Shown here: one piece after another, positions 7,726-16,340 of the stretch | Position numbering within the stretch: the first letter of the stretch is position 1 | How the letters are laid out: each line of letters opens with the position of its first letter | Assembly (NCBI GenBank): GCA_900319525.1 | Contig: ONOU01000003.1 | Coordinates: 62,001-126,000, forward strand | DNA: 64,000 nucleotides | Direction: 5' to 3' | Source: an uncultured Prevotellaceae bacterium | Lineage (GTDB): Bacteria; Bacteroidota; Bacteroidia; Bacteroidales; Muribaculaceae | Program-made: the position numbers and the translations under genes | Notes under the pieces: model-generated | Told to the model about the DNA's origin: nothing | Seen by the model: only the letters and a program-made list of their open reading frames with translations | The model's database searches: none

Positions 7726-9045
7726 CTATCGCCCGATGCAGTGATATTCAAAGCCGGCTTGTTGCAGCTCCTCGGCATCCAGGATATTGCGTCCGTCCAG
7801 GATGAGCCTTCCGCGCATGTTGTCCAGCAACTTATTCACGTTAGGCATACGCAATTCTTTCCATTCGGTTACCAGCATCAAGGCATCAGCCCCATCGACG
7901 GCATCATACATGTCTTGGGCATAGGTCACCGAGTCTCCAAGGCGGCGACGGCACTCGTTCATGGCGACGGGGTCATAGACCTTGACTATTGCTCCAGCCT
8001 TGATCAGCCTGTCAATCAGCACGAGGGATGGCGCTTCACGCATGTCGTCGGTTTCGGGCTTGAATGCCAGGCCCCACATGGCGACAACTTTACCTTTAAG
8101 CTGTTCTTCACCTCCAAAGTGGTTTACTATCTTCTTGTAAAGCACCAATTTCTGGTCGGCGTTCACTTCTTCTACAGCCTGTAGCACGCGCATGGGATAT
8201 CCCATGTTGGCAGCCGTTTTGATCAGGGCCTTGACGTCCTTAGGGAAGCAAGATCCCCCGTAGCCACAGCCGGCATACAGGAACTTCTTGCCAATGCGTG
8301 TGTCGCTGCCAATACCCTTGCGCACCATATTAACATCGGCACCAACCAGCTCGCACAGGTTGGCGATATCGTTCATGAAACTGATGCGGGTAGCCAGCAT
8401 GGAGTTTGCGGCATACTTGATCATCTCGGCTGAAGCGATATCGGTGAAAATGAGTCGATCGCTCACAATCATGAAAGGCTTGTATAGGCGGGCCATAAGT
8501 TTGCGGGCACGTTCGCTGTCCACACCGACGACAACACGGTCGGGGCTCATGAAGTCCTTTACTGCATTGCCTTCTTTCAAGAACTCCGGGTTGCTGGCGA
8601 CGTCAAACTCAACATTTGCACCGCGTTTTTGCAGCTCCTCCTCGATGACCGCTTTGACCTTCTTGGCCGTACCCACCGGGACGGTACTCTTGGTGACGAC
8701 GACGATGTAGTGGTTCAGGTGGCGGCCGATGTTGCGTGCCACTTCCAGCACATACTTCAAGTCGGCACTGCCATCTTCATCTGGCGGTGTGCCCACGGCA
8801 CTGAACACGATGTCAACATGGTTGATTACATCTTCGAGTCGGGTGGTGAACTGTAGCCGTCCAGACTTGGTGTTCTTGTGTACAAGGGTTTCCAGCCCTG
8901 GTTCGTAGATGGGAATGATGCCCCGCTTGAGGTCCTCGATCTTCTGTTCATCGACGTCAACACAGGTCACATGGGCGCCCATCTCGCTGAAGCAGGTGCC
9001 AGTTACTAGTCCAACATATCCGGTGCCAACGATAGCAATATTCAT
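7726..9045 (-). CDS. ugd: UDP-glucose 6-dehydrogenase
   Basis: A 439-residue enzyme of the UDP-glucose/GDP-mannose dehydrogenase family, the usual length. It oxidises UDP-glucose with 2 NAD+ to UDP-glucuronate, a capsule and LPS precursor. The N-terminal Rossmann motif GTGYVGLVTG opens the protein, VVVTKSTVPVGTAKK is the conserved central strand, NPEFLKEGNAV binds substrate, and GGSCFPKDVKAL holds the catalytic Cys266. The C-terminal UDP-binding domain contains GLAFKPETDDMREAPS. The start ATG 9045 begins directly with the MNIAIVG strand. It lies downstream of the tyrosine kinase gene on the same strand, 75 bases away, with a strong hairpin between. Such dehydrogenases are often controlled by the adjacent BY-kinase (family knowledge). 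Confidence 0.95.
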   Translation of the reverse strand: MNIAIVGTGYVGLVTGTCFSEMGAHVTCVDVDEQKIEDLKRGIIPIYEPGLETLVHKNTKSGRLQFTTRLEDVINHVDIVFSAVGTPPDEDGSADLKYVLEVARNIGRHLNHYIVVVTKSTVPVGTAKKVKAVIEEELQKRGANVEFDVASNPEFLKEGNAVKDFMSPDRVVVGVDSERARKLMARLYKPFMIVSDRLIFTDIASAEMIKYAANSMLATRISFMNDIANLCELVGADVNMVRKGIGSDTRIGKKFLYAGCGYGGSCFPKDVKALIKTAANMGYPMRVLQAVEEVNADQKLVLYKKIVNHFGGEEQLKGKVVAMWGLAFKPETDDMREAPSLVLIDRLIKAGAIVKVYDPVAMNECRRRLGDSVTYAQDMYDAVDGADALMLVTEWKELRMPNVNKLLDNMRGRLILDGRNILDAEELQQAGFEYHCIGR

Positions 9046-9072
9046 GTTGTGATGATGAATGATTTTTTAAAA

Positions 9073-9110
9073 TTTTCGGGTTCCACTAGCACATGTGTGA
9101 AACCCGAAAA
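9073..9110 (-). terminator. Perfect 10-bp hairpin between wzc and ugd
   Basis: TTTTCGGGTT (9073-9082) pairs with AACCCGAAAA (9101-9110), and three more inner pairs (CAC/GTG) follow after one mismatch. It is 10 bases past the wzc stop. On the minus strand the stem is followed by TTTT then A residues rather than a long U run. It may therefore act as a partial terminator or as an mRNA-stabilising stem that lets some transcription reach ugd. Confidence 0.55.
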
Positions 9111-9120
9111 AAGATATTGT

Positions 9121-11565
9121 TTAACCGTTAATGGGCTTTTTATGATCCTTAGGCGTGTCATCGACGTAGTAGCCGCCGCTGTCACCACCATAGCCGTAGC
9201 CATATCCGTAACCGTAACCATATCCGTAGCCCTTGCCGTAACCGTAGGCGTAGGAGTAGTTGTAGCGTGTCTTGCTCACCTTGATGTCGTTGATAAGGAT
9301 GGTCAGGTTCTTGATCTTGCCCTCATCGGCCATGTGTTCAAGTTCATACATGTAGGTCTGTTCAACCCTGCCGTCACGAACAACGTAGATGGTCAAGTCG
9401 ACATGACGGTTCACAACAGCGGCGTCGGCAATCAGGTTGTAAGGTACGGTATCCAGGATAATGTAATCGTATCGTTTCTTGAGGATCTCAATCATCTTGG
9501 TCATGTTCTCGCTGAGCAGCAGAGCAGTGGGGTTGGGCGGGATAGCGCCAACGCTGATGATGTCAAATCCTTCATGCAAAGCATCGTGGTGGATTACATT
9601 GTCGATATTGGTCTCTTTGCCCGACAGGAATGCCGAAGCGCCTCGACCGTCCTGCACGCCTACATACTCTGAGAACTTACCCTTGCGAAGGTCAAGGTCC
9701 ACTACGATAACCTTCTTGTTCACATAGGTATAGGCCAACGCTAGGTTGACGGCAACGAAGCTCTTACCTTCACCAGACATGGTTGAAGTGAACTGGATGA
9801 CGGTTGCCTCACCATTGGGCTTGTCTTGGGTGACAAAGTCAAGGTTGTTGCGCACAATACGGAATGCCTCGTTCATGCGGTCGTTAGAGGTCTCATTAAC
9901 CACAATCTCACCAGTGACGTTGTTCTTCTTGGCCGGCAACTCACCCAGGATGGGGATGTCACACACCTCTTCGACCTCGCGGCGAGTGTGGATGGTCTTG
10001 TCAAGCGAGAAGTACCAGAACACAGCGTAGAGCACGAAGGCCGGAATCAGCAGACCGATAATCATACCTGTCAGTACAATACGCGTCAACGGAGCAGTCA
10101 CAGGCGCGGGGTTGGGGAGAGCGGGCTCCATCACCTTGGCATTAGGCTCGGTTATAGCCATCTGCAATGCGTTCTCCTCGCGCTTGTTGAGAAGGTACAG
10201 ATAGAGCTGCTCCTTGATCTTTTGCTGACGGGTAACCTCGGTAATCGCTTTCTCATGAGACGGGTTGGCGGTCATGCTGCTCTGGGCCTGACCTTGCATG
10301 CGCTGTGCCTGACTCTGGCGGGTGCGCAGCGTGCTCATGTAGTTATCCAGACTTGCAAGGATGTTCTTCTTCTGTATAGCCAGTGAGTTGCTCAACTCCT
10401 TCATCACGGGGTTCTCGGTGCTGGATGTCGCGGCAATCTTCTGATACTCCTGAATTGCTTCGTTGTATTGGCTCATCTGGCTGGAAATACCCGCATTGTT
10501 CATACCGGTATTGATGGGAATCAATTCGCCAGGTCTCATGTCAGCGATGTAGCGGCGCATCTGAGCGGCAAGATTGATCTCGAGGGTGACATCTTCGGTT
10601 TGGTTGATGTGGCCCATGGTGTTGCTCTCGGTACCCCACATACGCGAACTGGCTGAACCGGCAGTGAGCACGGCAACCTCGTTGTCCACGCCACTCAGGT
10701 CCTTGGAGAGATCAGCAACACGCTCGGCGATAAAGGCCTCGGTGTTACGGGCCACCTGGTTCATGTCGTTGATACCTTCTTGGTTGTAAGCGACAACGAG
10801 TGCGTTCAAGATGTCGGCACACATTTGCGGATTCTGTCCCCTGATCGCAAGGTTGAGCACGTCACTGTGCTGGTCGGCGTTCTCAACGTGCAGCGAACCG
10901 GCGAGTGAGCGTGCCATGGCTGAGGGGTTGGTGACGCTCACGAGAATGGTATAGTCAATGCTCTGGTCATTGAATTTCTTGGTCTTGGTAATGGCGACAG
11001 GGCCAAAATTGGTGTTGACTTTGTTGCCAAAATGCGCCTTTTTCCATTCTCCACCATTCACTCTGAATTCAAACTCGTCGGCACTCTTGGGAATAATGGT
11101 CATTGAGAAACCGCTGGTTACTTCCTTGAGTGGGGTGACCTGTACGGGGGTGTCCTTATAAATGTTCACATCGCGCAGGAACATGTGACCATAGTACTGA
11201 ACATTAAGTCCCAGTGAATTGACCACAATCTCCATTACACGTGATGAACGCAGCTTGTGTGGCTCGTTGGGGATATAGTTTACGGTATTCAAGCCCAGGT
11301 CGCTGAATGTCATGGACGGGGTGCCTTGTGCACTATCCTTAGAGCGAATCAGGATAGATGATCTGGACATGTAGAATTGCGGTTTGGACTTCGCGTAAAG
11401 GTAAGAAATGCTGGCACATACAATCATAGACAGTACAAACCAGTACCAGTTATAGGCACAGGCCATGAACAGGCGGTCCCATTTAATACCAGTGCGCGCG
11501 CGTTTTTTCTTCTTCTCCTCGGCGGCCATTTTGGCGGCCCAGTCTTCTTGAACTATTTGTTGCAT
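9121..11565 (-). CDS. wzc: Wzc-type polysaccharide co-polymerase / BY tyrosine kinase
   Basis: An 814-residue inner-membrane protein that controls chain length and export by cycles of autophosphorylation. After a basic N-terminus (KKKKRARTG) comes a transmembrane helix (about 33-53), a Wzz periplasmic domain with long coiled coils (about 60-480) and a second transmembrane helix (about 485-510). The cytoplasmic kinase has Walker A TMSGEGKSF (Lys601), Walker A' VIVVDLDLRKGK and Walker B YDYIILDTVP. The C-terminal tail is a Tyr-Gly repeat with about fourteen tyrosines (YNYSYAYGYGKGYGYG and onward), the expected phosphorylation cluster. It has its own promoter. No Wza export-channel gene lies beside it, unlike many Bacteroidetes capsule loci. 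Confidence 0.93.
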   Translation of the reverse strand: MQQIVQEDWAAKMAAEEKKKKRARTGIKWDRLFMACAYNWYWFVLSMIVCASISYLYAKSKPQFYMSRSSILIRSKDSAQGTPSMTFSDLGLNTVNYIPNEPHKLRSSRVMEIVVNSLGLNVQYYGHMFLRDVNIYKDTPVQVTPLKEVTSGFSMTIIPKSADEFEFRVNGGEWKKAHFGNKVNTNFGPVAITKTKKFNDQSIDYTILVSVTNPSAMARSLAGSLHVENADQHSDVLNLAIRGQNPQMCADILNALVVAYNQEGINDMNQVARNTEAFIAERVADLSKDLSGVDNEVAVLTAGSASSRMWGTESNTMGHINQTEDVTLEINLAAQMRRYIADMRPGELIPINTGMNNAGISSQMSQYNEAIQEYQKIAATSSTENPVMKELSNSLAIQKKNILASLDNYMSTLRTRQSQAQRMQGQAQSSMTANPSHEKAITEVTRQQKIKEQLYLYLLNKREENALQMAITEPNAKVMEPALPNPAPVTAPLTRIVLTGMIIGLLIPAFVLYAVFWYFSLDKTIHTRREVEEVCDIPILGELPAKKNNVTGEIVVNETSNDRMNEAFRIVRNNLDFVTQDKPNGEATVIQFTSTMSGEGKSFVAVNLALAYTYVNKKVIVVDLDLRKGKFSEYVGVQDGRGASAFLSGKETNIDNVIHHDALHEGFDIISVGAIPPNPTALLLSENMTKMIEILKKRYDYIILDTVPYNLIADAAVVNRHVDLTIYVVRDGRVEQTYMYELEHMADEGKIKNLTILINDIKVSKTRYNYSYAYGYGKGYGYGYGYGYGYGYGGDSGGYYVDDTPKDHKKPING

Positions 11566-11647
11566 ATCTAAGTAATTTTATTTCACTTTTGTTGAATATT
11601 GTTCGCTCTCCTGCTGCTCTTGCTTCACAACAGGGCATATTCAAGCG

Positions 11648-11677
11648 CAAATTTACTGTAATTACTTTAATTGACAA
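11648..11677 (-). promoter_or_regulatory. Promoter of wzc
   Basis: Read on the minus strand, -33 TTG (11677-11675), a 19-bp spacer and -7 TAAATTTG (11655-11648) match the Bacteroidetes consensus exactly. The expected transcript starts near 11641, giving a leader of about 75 bases before ATG 11565. Confidence 0.75.
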
Positions 11678-11742
11678 TGTGTAATCTTCATAAAAAATTA
11701 TTAAAAGTGTAGCATTGAAGATTTGGACTGTGGTTATAGTTC

Positions 11743-11790
11743 AAAAAGAAGAGGTGGGGGTCTCCTGCAATCGGAGACACCCCACCTCTT
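11743..11790 (-). terminator. Rho-independent terminator of the inositol-phosphate synthase gene
   Basis: AAGAGGTGGGG plus GTCTCC (11749-11765) pairs with GGAGAC, a bulged A, then CCCCACCTCTT (11773-11790): 17 base pairs with one bulge and a seven-base loop. Read on the minus strand it is followed by CTTTTT. It sits 27 bases past the stop of the gene at 11817. Confidence 0.85.
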
Positions 11791-11816
11791 GATGGTTCAA
11801 AAAAAGTGTGTTGTGA

Positions 11817-13124
11817 TTAGTCGATTTCCTCGTCGGCTTCGTAACCACCCATCTCGCGGATGGCGTTCTTCAGCATCACGTACTGCTGGAAGAGGTGGTT
11901 AACGGGGACTTCGTCCTTGGTGTAGTCGTGCATCGGGCTCTTGAGGAAGAAGCTCAAGAAGCGCTGAGTGCCATAGCGGCCGGCGCGGTGAGCCAGGTCC
12001 ATGAGCAGACACAGGTCAAGGCACAACGGAGCTGCCAGGATGGAGTCGCGGCACAGGAAGTTGATCTTGATCTGCATGGGATAGCCCATCCAGCCAAAGA
12101 TGTCGATGTTGTCCCAGCCTTCCTTGTTGTCGTTGCGGGGAGGATAGTAGTTGATGCGTACCTTGTGGTAGTAGTTGCTGTACAGGTCGGGCTGATCGTC
12201 GGCAACGAGGATTGACTCGAGGGTCGAGAGTTTGCTGACCTCCTTGGTACGGAAGTTGGCGGGCTCATCGAGCACGAGACCGTCGCGGTTACCCAGGATG
12301 TTGGTTGAGAACCAACCGTTCAGACCCAGCATGCGGGTGCCAATGATGGGAGCGAAACCGCTCTTCACCAGGGTCTGGCCGGTCTTGAAGTCCTTGCCTG
12401 CGATGGGCAACTGAGTCTTCTCAGCGAGTTCCCACATGGCGGGGATGTCAACGGTGGTGTTGGGAGCGCCCATGATGAAGGGGCAATCCTCCATCAGCGC
12501 TGCATAAGCGTAGCACATCGAGGGGGCAACCTTGTCAACCACGTTGTCCTTCATGGCCTGCTCCAGAGCGGCGATGGTGCCGTGGTACTTCATGTCGGGC
12601 TCTACGTAGATTTCGGTCGAAGCGGCCCAGAGTACAACCACGCGGTCAACACCGGTTTCCTTCTTGAAGTTGCGGATATCCTCACGAATCTGCTCGGTCA
12701 TGTCCCAGCGGTCCTTGCACTGCTTCACGTTGTCACCATCAAGACGCTTTGCATAGTTCTTGTCGAATGCGGCCTTCAGGGGCTTGATCTTCAACAGCTC
12801 GTCCTTAACGGGCTCGATGTCCTTCTCCTTCAATACCTCGGCATTGATGGCGCTCTCGTAAGCGTTGGCGGGGAATACGTCCCATGCTGCAAACACGATG
12901 TCGTCGAGGCTGGGCATCGAAACGATTTCATTATAATGTAAATACTTCTTGTCGCTGCCTTTTCCAATGCGGATCTTGTCATACTGAGTCATGCTGCCCA
13001 CGGGCTTAGCAAGACCCTTGCGGGTCATCATAACACCAGTCATGAAGGTGGTGCTCACGGCACCCAATCCAACTACCATAATACCTAACTTGCCGGTAGC
13101 GGGCTTAACGATTTCTTTTGCCAT
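11817..13124 (-). CDS. ino1: myo-inositol-1-phosphate synthase
   Basis: A 435-residue enzyme converting glucose 6-phosphate to 1L-myo-inositol 1-phosphate with an NAD+ cofactor. The N-terminal Rossmann loop is VVGLGAVSTTFMTG. The catalytic and substrate region contains MGAPNTTVDIPAMWE, the lysine-bearing PIAGKDFKTGQT and LGLNGWFSTNILGNRDG, all typical of the prokaryotic MIPS family. In Bacteroidetes this enzyme feeds phosphatidylinositol and inositol sphingolipids. A 481-bp gap separates it from the upstream nucleotidyltransferase, so it probably has its own promoter, though I could not locate one with confidence. The terminator at 11743-11790 closes the unit. The start ATG 13124 is preferred because the GLGAV loop begins about 20 residues in. 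Confidence 0.93.
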   Translation of the reverse strand: MAKEIVKPATGKLGIMVVGLGAVSTTFMTGVMMTRKGLAKPVGSMTQYDKIRIGKGSDKKYLHYNEIVSMPSLDDIVFAAWDVFPANAYESAINAEVLKEKDIEPVKDELLKIKPLKAAFDKNYAKRLDGDNVKQCKDRWDMTEQIREDIRNFKKETGVDRVVVLWAASTEIYVEPDMKYHGTIAALEQAMKDNVVDKVAPSMCYAYAALMEDCPFIMGAPNTTVDIPAMWELAEKTQLPIAGKDFKTGQTLVKSGFAPIIGTRMLGLNGWFSTNILGNRDGLVLDEPANFRTKEVSKLSTLESILVADDQPDLYSNYYHKVRINYYPPRNDNKEGWDNIDIFGWMGYPMQIKINFLCRDSILAAPLCLDLCLLMDLAHRAGRYGTQRFLSFFLKSPMHDYTKDEVPVNHLFQQYVMLKNAIREMGGYEADEEID

Positions 13125-13605
13125 AATCTTTTATTACAGTTAATGTTTAAATTATTTTCTGTTTATAAAAATAATAATGTCTTTCAGACCTCAAATCTGG
13201 GGCCTTCAGTCTCTTGCTCAAAGTTTTCTCTCGCAAAAAACGGCGCTAAATTACTGCCTTTTTTTGAAATGAAAAACTAAACATATAGTAAATTATATTT
13301 AAAATGATTAAAAATCAAATTGAAAATATAAAAAAACAAAAATTTAGGCATAATGACAATCATTGTGTTAAATCTTCTTAATGCTACCTCGCGTGACTTG
13401 AGTCGATTTTTGACCTAAAATCGATGATTTTTGGCCGCTGTCGGCTGTGATAACATTTTTTAAGAATTGCATTGTGCTGACATCATTATTCGGCGGCTCA
13501 ACCTCGCGTTGGGTCGCCAAGGTTTGAGCCTTGACTATAGAGGTGGCTATCGATTGTTGTAACCACTACAATGCCTCGATGAGCGCGTAGTCGTGTTATG
13601 GCAAC
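13125..13605. other. 481-bp AT-rich intergenic region with two inverted repeats
   Basis: No open frame is convincing. The half next to the inositol gene (13130-13380) is strongly AT-rich and should hold its promoter, but no exact TAnnTTTG box is seen; TAATTTAG near 13246 is one mismatch away. Two structures stand out: TCGATTTT (13403-13410) with AAAATCGA (13417-13424), and GGCTCAACCT (13495-13504) with AGGTTTGAGCC (13520-13530, one bulge). The short word CCTCGCGT occurs near both. Confidence 0.4.
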
Positions 13606-14307
13606 CTAGCGTTGGCTGAGGAAGTCCTCGGCGGTAGCGATGTCGCCAGCGTGATCGACGTCAATGATTTTGTCGATGCTATAGGCCTGCAGGTGATGCC
13701 CTGCCTGGACGAGGGCTCGCTGGAAGTTGCGCATGCGGCTGATTCCCTGCTCGATGCAGTTATCAAGCACGCCGAATGCCTTGTCGGTCATTGCATACAC
13801 GCCGCCCGAAACATACTTGGCTCCTTCCCATCCCTGGTCGCGGAAAGCAGTGATGTTCATTTGCTCATCGGTCTCGACCCACAAGGGCTTCTCGTCATCG
13901 ACAAATGGGGTTACGGCCCACATGCCGTCGTGGTCGCTGTCGGCCTCAAAGGCCTCGATGTATCCCTTGAAATCAGGTTCGCGGAAAATCGTGTCGACGG
14001 TGGTCAGGCAGAATTTTCCACGAGGGATCACGCGGCTCAGGTGCCACAAGCTGTGCATCGAGCTGGGTGTGGTCTTCACGACCAGATTGAGGGGCACGGG
14101 CAGCTCCAGATTCTCCAGATACTCACGCACCTCGGTCATGTGCTCATTGACGATGATGCTGATGCTCTCGGCATTGCACCTGAGCATGATGTTGATGAGT
14201 CGTCCGATCATGGGTTCGCCTTGTAGCTCTACCAGTGGTTTGGGCTTAGAGATGCCTTCCTGGGCCAGACGTGACCCTTCGCCTGCTGCGATGATAGCGT
14301 AGTTCAT
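13606..14307 (-). CDS. Nucleotidyltransferase (sugar- or inositol-phosphate NTP transferase)
   Basis: This 233-residue protein is a short NTP-transferase. The activating loop is AAGEGSRLAQEG with the conserved Lys of SKPKPLVELQGEPM, the usual GxGxR...K pattern. VDTIF (near residue 115) stands in the metal-binding Asp position, and the end IIDVDHAGDIATAEDFL matches the family C-terminus. It lacks the left-handed helix domain of longer sugar nucleotidyltransferases. Enzymes of this type make NDP-sugars or CDP-polyols. The neighbouring inositol-phosphate synthase makes CTP:inositol-1-phosphate cytidylyltransferase a reasonable guess (inference only). It lies 38 bases downstream of the HAD gene, in the pdxA operon. 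Confidence 0.78.
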   Translation of the reverse strand: MNYAIIAAGEGSRLAQEGISKPKPLVELQGEPMIGRLINIMLRCNAESISIIVNEHMTEVREYLENLELPVPLNLVVKTTPSSMHSLWHLSRVIPRGKFCLTTVDTIFREPDFKGYIEAFEADSDHDGMWAVTPFVDDEKPLWVETDEQMNITAFRDQGWEGAKYVSGGVYAMTDKAFGVLDNCIEQGISRMRNFQRALVQAGHHLQAYSIDKIIDVDHAGDIATAEDFLSQR

Positions 14308-14345
14308 TCTGAATTAATGTGTTGAAGTGGATGTTGCAAATTGTT

Positions 14346-15047
14346 TCAGGATTTATCCAGCCATTCTTTGACTTGGGTGATGTGGGTGATGGTGTTGGGG
14401 TGGGTTTGAAGGTCCTCCTCCTCGGTCCATCCCTTGCCCTTGAGCCACAGGACGTGGCAGCCCAGCCGCTCGGCGGGTTCGATGTCTTTGCGCAGGCTGT
14501 CGCCCACGACCAGCACTTCGTCAGGCGCCAGCTCCAGCGCGTCAACACCCAGGCGGAACAGGGTGGGGTTGGGCTTGCGCACGCCCACGACGGCGCTCTC
14601 GATGATGCCTTTGAACAGGTGGCGGATGCCATAGGCGCGCAGCACTTCGTCAATGTTGCCGTAGAAGTTGCTCACTAGCATCATCGGGTACTGCTCATGC
14701 AGCTTCTCGAGCATGGGACGGGCTTCGCCGATGCATGTGCGGGCAGCGTTGTCGCAATAGGCCGCCACTTGGCTGGCCCATAGCTCACTAGCCGATGCGT
14801 CAGGCGCTTGGGACAGGTAACTGAGCTCCAGTGCTACCTTCTTGAGCAGCAGGGTGTGGAAGTTGTCTTGGGGCAGGATGATGCGCTCGCGGGCGAGGGC
14901 GCGCTCACCCTCGACATAGATGTTGCGGAAGGTCTCTTTGTCGATAGGAATGCCGGCTTCCTGATACCCTTGCCATAGAATCTCACTCCAGTGCACGCCA
15001 CGGCTGTCGAGCGTGCCCCCGTAGTCAAAGATGATGCCTTTAATCAT
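14346..15047 (-). CDS. HAD-superfamily hydrolase
   Basis: This 233-residue protein has the HAD phosphatase layout. Motif I is FDYGGTLDS (nucleophile Asp8), a helical cap covers about 20-90, motif II is MLVSNFYG, and motif III/IV is the VGVRKPNP Lys followed by VLVVGDSLRKDIEPAERLGC. In motif I the usual second Asp (DxD) is Gly, as in some HAD subgroups, which may alter chemistry. The substrate cannot be read from sequence. It is tightly linked to pdxA upstream (21 bases) and to the nucleotidyltransferase downstream (38 bases). A phosphatase acting on inositol phosphate or a related polyol phosphate would fit the neighbours, but housekeeping phosphoglycolate-type activity is equally possible. 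Confidence 0.8.
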   Translation of the reverse strand: MIKGIIFDYGGTLDSRGVHWSEILWQGYQEAGIPIDKETFRNIYVEGERALARERIILPQDNFHTLLLKKVALELSYLSQAPDASASELWASQVAAYCDNAARTCIGEARPMLEKLHEQYPMMLVSNFYGNIDEVLRAYGIRHLFKGIIESAVVGVRKPNPTLFRLGVDALELAPDEVLVVGDSLRKDIEPAERLGCHVLWLKGKGWTEEEDLQTHPNTITHITQVKEWLDKS

Positions 15048-15068
15048 GGCTGATAATTATGAATTGTA

Positions 15069-16175
15069 TTATTCGCCCTTGGTGAGGTCGAGTTTTACAT
15101 TGTCGCGGCCGCGATCCTGGAACAGCTTGGGCAGTGGATTCTGTTTTGCCTCGTCGTAGCGGATGCGGTTGCGGTAAACGTCGATGGCGGTGTAGATGGC
15201 GTGGCGCATCGATGACTCGTTGGCAACACCTTGTCCGGCGATGTCATAACCAGTGCCGTGGTCGGGGCTGGTGCGGACAATGGGCAGTCCGGCGGTGAAG
15301 TTGACGCCCTCGTCCATGGCGATGGTCTTGAACGGTGCCAATCCCTGGTCATGGTACATGGCCAGCACGCCGTCAAACCGGCGATAGTGCCTGGCTCCGA
15401 AGAAACCGTCGGCGGCATAGGGCCCGAAACTCTGCACTCCGTCCTCGTCCAGCGCCTGCTGGATTGCGGGCAGGATGATGTCGCACTCTTCGGTGCCCAG
15501 CATGCCGTTCTCTCCGGCGTGCGGGTTGAGTGACAGCACGGCGATGCGTGGTCCGTCGATGTTGAAGTCTCTCTTTAATGATTCGTTAAAGAGGCGCAGC
15601 TTCTCGCGTATGTTCTCGATGCTCAGCGCGTTTGACACTTGCGACAGCGGCACGTGTGCTGTGGCCAAGGCGACGCGCAGGCCGCTGGTGCACAGGATCA
15701 TCAAGGCCTTGTTGCCTTCGCCGGCAGCGCTCTCCAGATACTCGGTGTGGCCGGGGAACTTGAACTGCTCGCTCTGGATGTTGTCCTTGTTGATGGGTGC
15801 GGTGACGAGCACGTCAATAAGCCCTAGTTTCAGGTCTCGCACGGCGGCTTCCAGCGCGATAAAGGAGGCAAGGCCAGCCTGCTTGCTGGGGGTACCCAAC
15901 TCAATTTTGATGTCCTGGTCGATGCACTCCACGAGGTTGGGCATGTTCTCTTTCAGGAACTCGGCGCTCTTGGTGTGGTTGATCTGGAAACCCGGCAGGT
16001 TGCAGGCGTTGCGGTGATAGCTGACGATCTTGCTCGATCCGTAGATGACGGGGACACACAGTTCCATCATCTCGGGAACGGCGACGGCCTTGAGGGCCAC
16101 TTCTATTCCTATGCCGTTGGTGTCACCGATGGTGATACCGACTTTCAATCGTTTGTTGTTATTGTTATCGCTCAT
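15069..16175 (-). CDS. pdxA: 4-hydroxythreonine-4-phosphate dehydrogenase
   Basis: A 368-residue PdxA, which oxidises 4-phosphohydroxy-L-threonine for pyridoxal phosphate synthesis. Motifs: VGITIGDTNGIGIEV at the start, VTAPINKDNI, the metal-binding His of FPGHTEYLE, YHDQGLAPFK, and the C-terminal VRTSPDHGTGYDIAG. I place the start at ATG 16175 (MSDNNNN). A frame from 16205 is open, but the promoter -7 ends at 16210 and the transcript should begin near 16203, so the longer form would lack a leader and part of its start. It leads an operon with the HAD hydrolase and the nucleotidyltransferase. PLP serves the sugar aminotransferases nearby, although the gene is probably housekeeping. Confidence 0.93.
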   Translation of the reverse strand: MSDNNNNKRLKVGITIGDTNGIGIEVALKAVAVPEMMELCVPVIYGSSKIVSYHRNACNLPGFQINHTKSAEFLKENMPNLVECIDQDIKIELGTPSKQAGLASFIALEAAVRDLKLGLIDVLVTAPINKDNIQSEQFKFPGHTEYLESAAGEGNKALMILCTSGLRVALATAHVPLSQVSNALSIENIREKLRLFNESLKRDFNIDGPRIAVLSLNPHAGENGMLGTEECDIILPAIQQALDEDGVQSFGPYAADGFFGARHYRRFDGVLAMYHDQGLAPFKTIAMDEGVNFTAGLPIVRTSPDHGTGYDIAGQGVANESSMRHAIYTAIDVYRNRIRYDEAKQNPLPKLFQDRGRDNVKLDLTKGE

Positions 16176-16209
16176 TGCTAAATGTCTTACTTGTTTTTGT
16201 TTCAACCTG

Positions 16210-16239
16210 CAAAGGTAATCATTTTTCCCAATCCCGCAA
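16210..16239 (-). promoter_or_regulatory. Promoter of the pdxA operon
   Basis: On the minus strand, -33 TTG (16239-16237), a 19-bp spacer and -7 TACCTTTG (16217-16210) match the consensus. The transcript should start near 16203, leaving a 28-base leader before ATG 16175. Confidence 0.75.
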
Positions 16240-16340
16240 CCCTGATGTGGCTGATTGTGTCCGGCTGGAGCGGATTTTGGCCGGCGTTGTGGCGCTAAGT
16301 GACCTTTTAAAGTGGCGTGGTCTTGTCCATGGCTGCCTGA

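Noticed and set aside
9190..9260. Short regular repeats that could suggest a CRISPR or minisatellite
   Set aside because: They are codons for the Tyr-Gly tail of the kinase, in frame, with no spacers.
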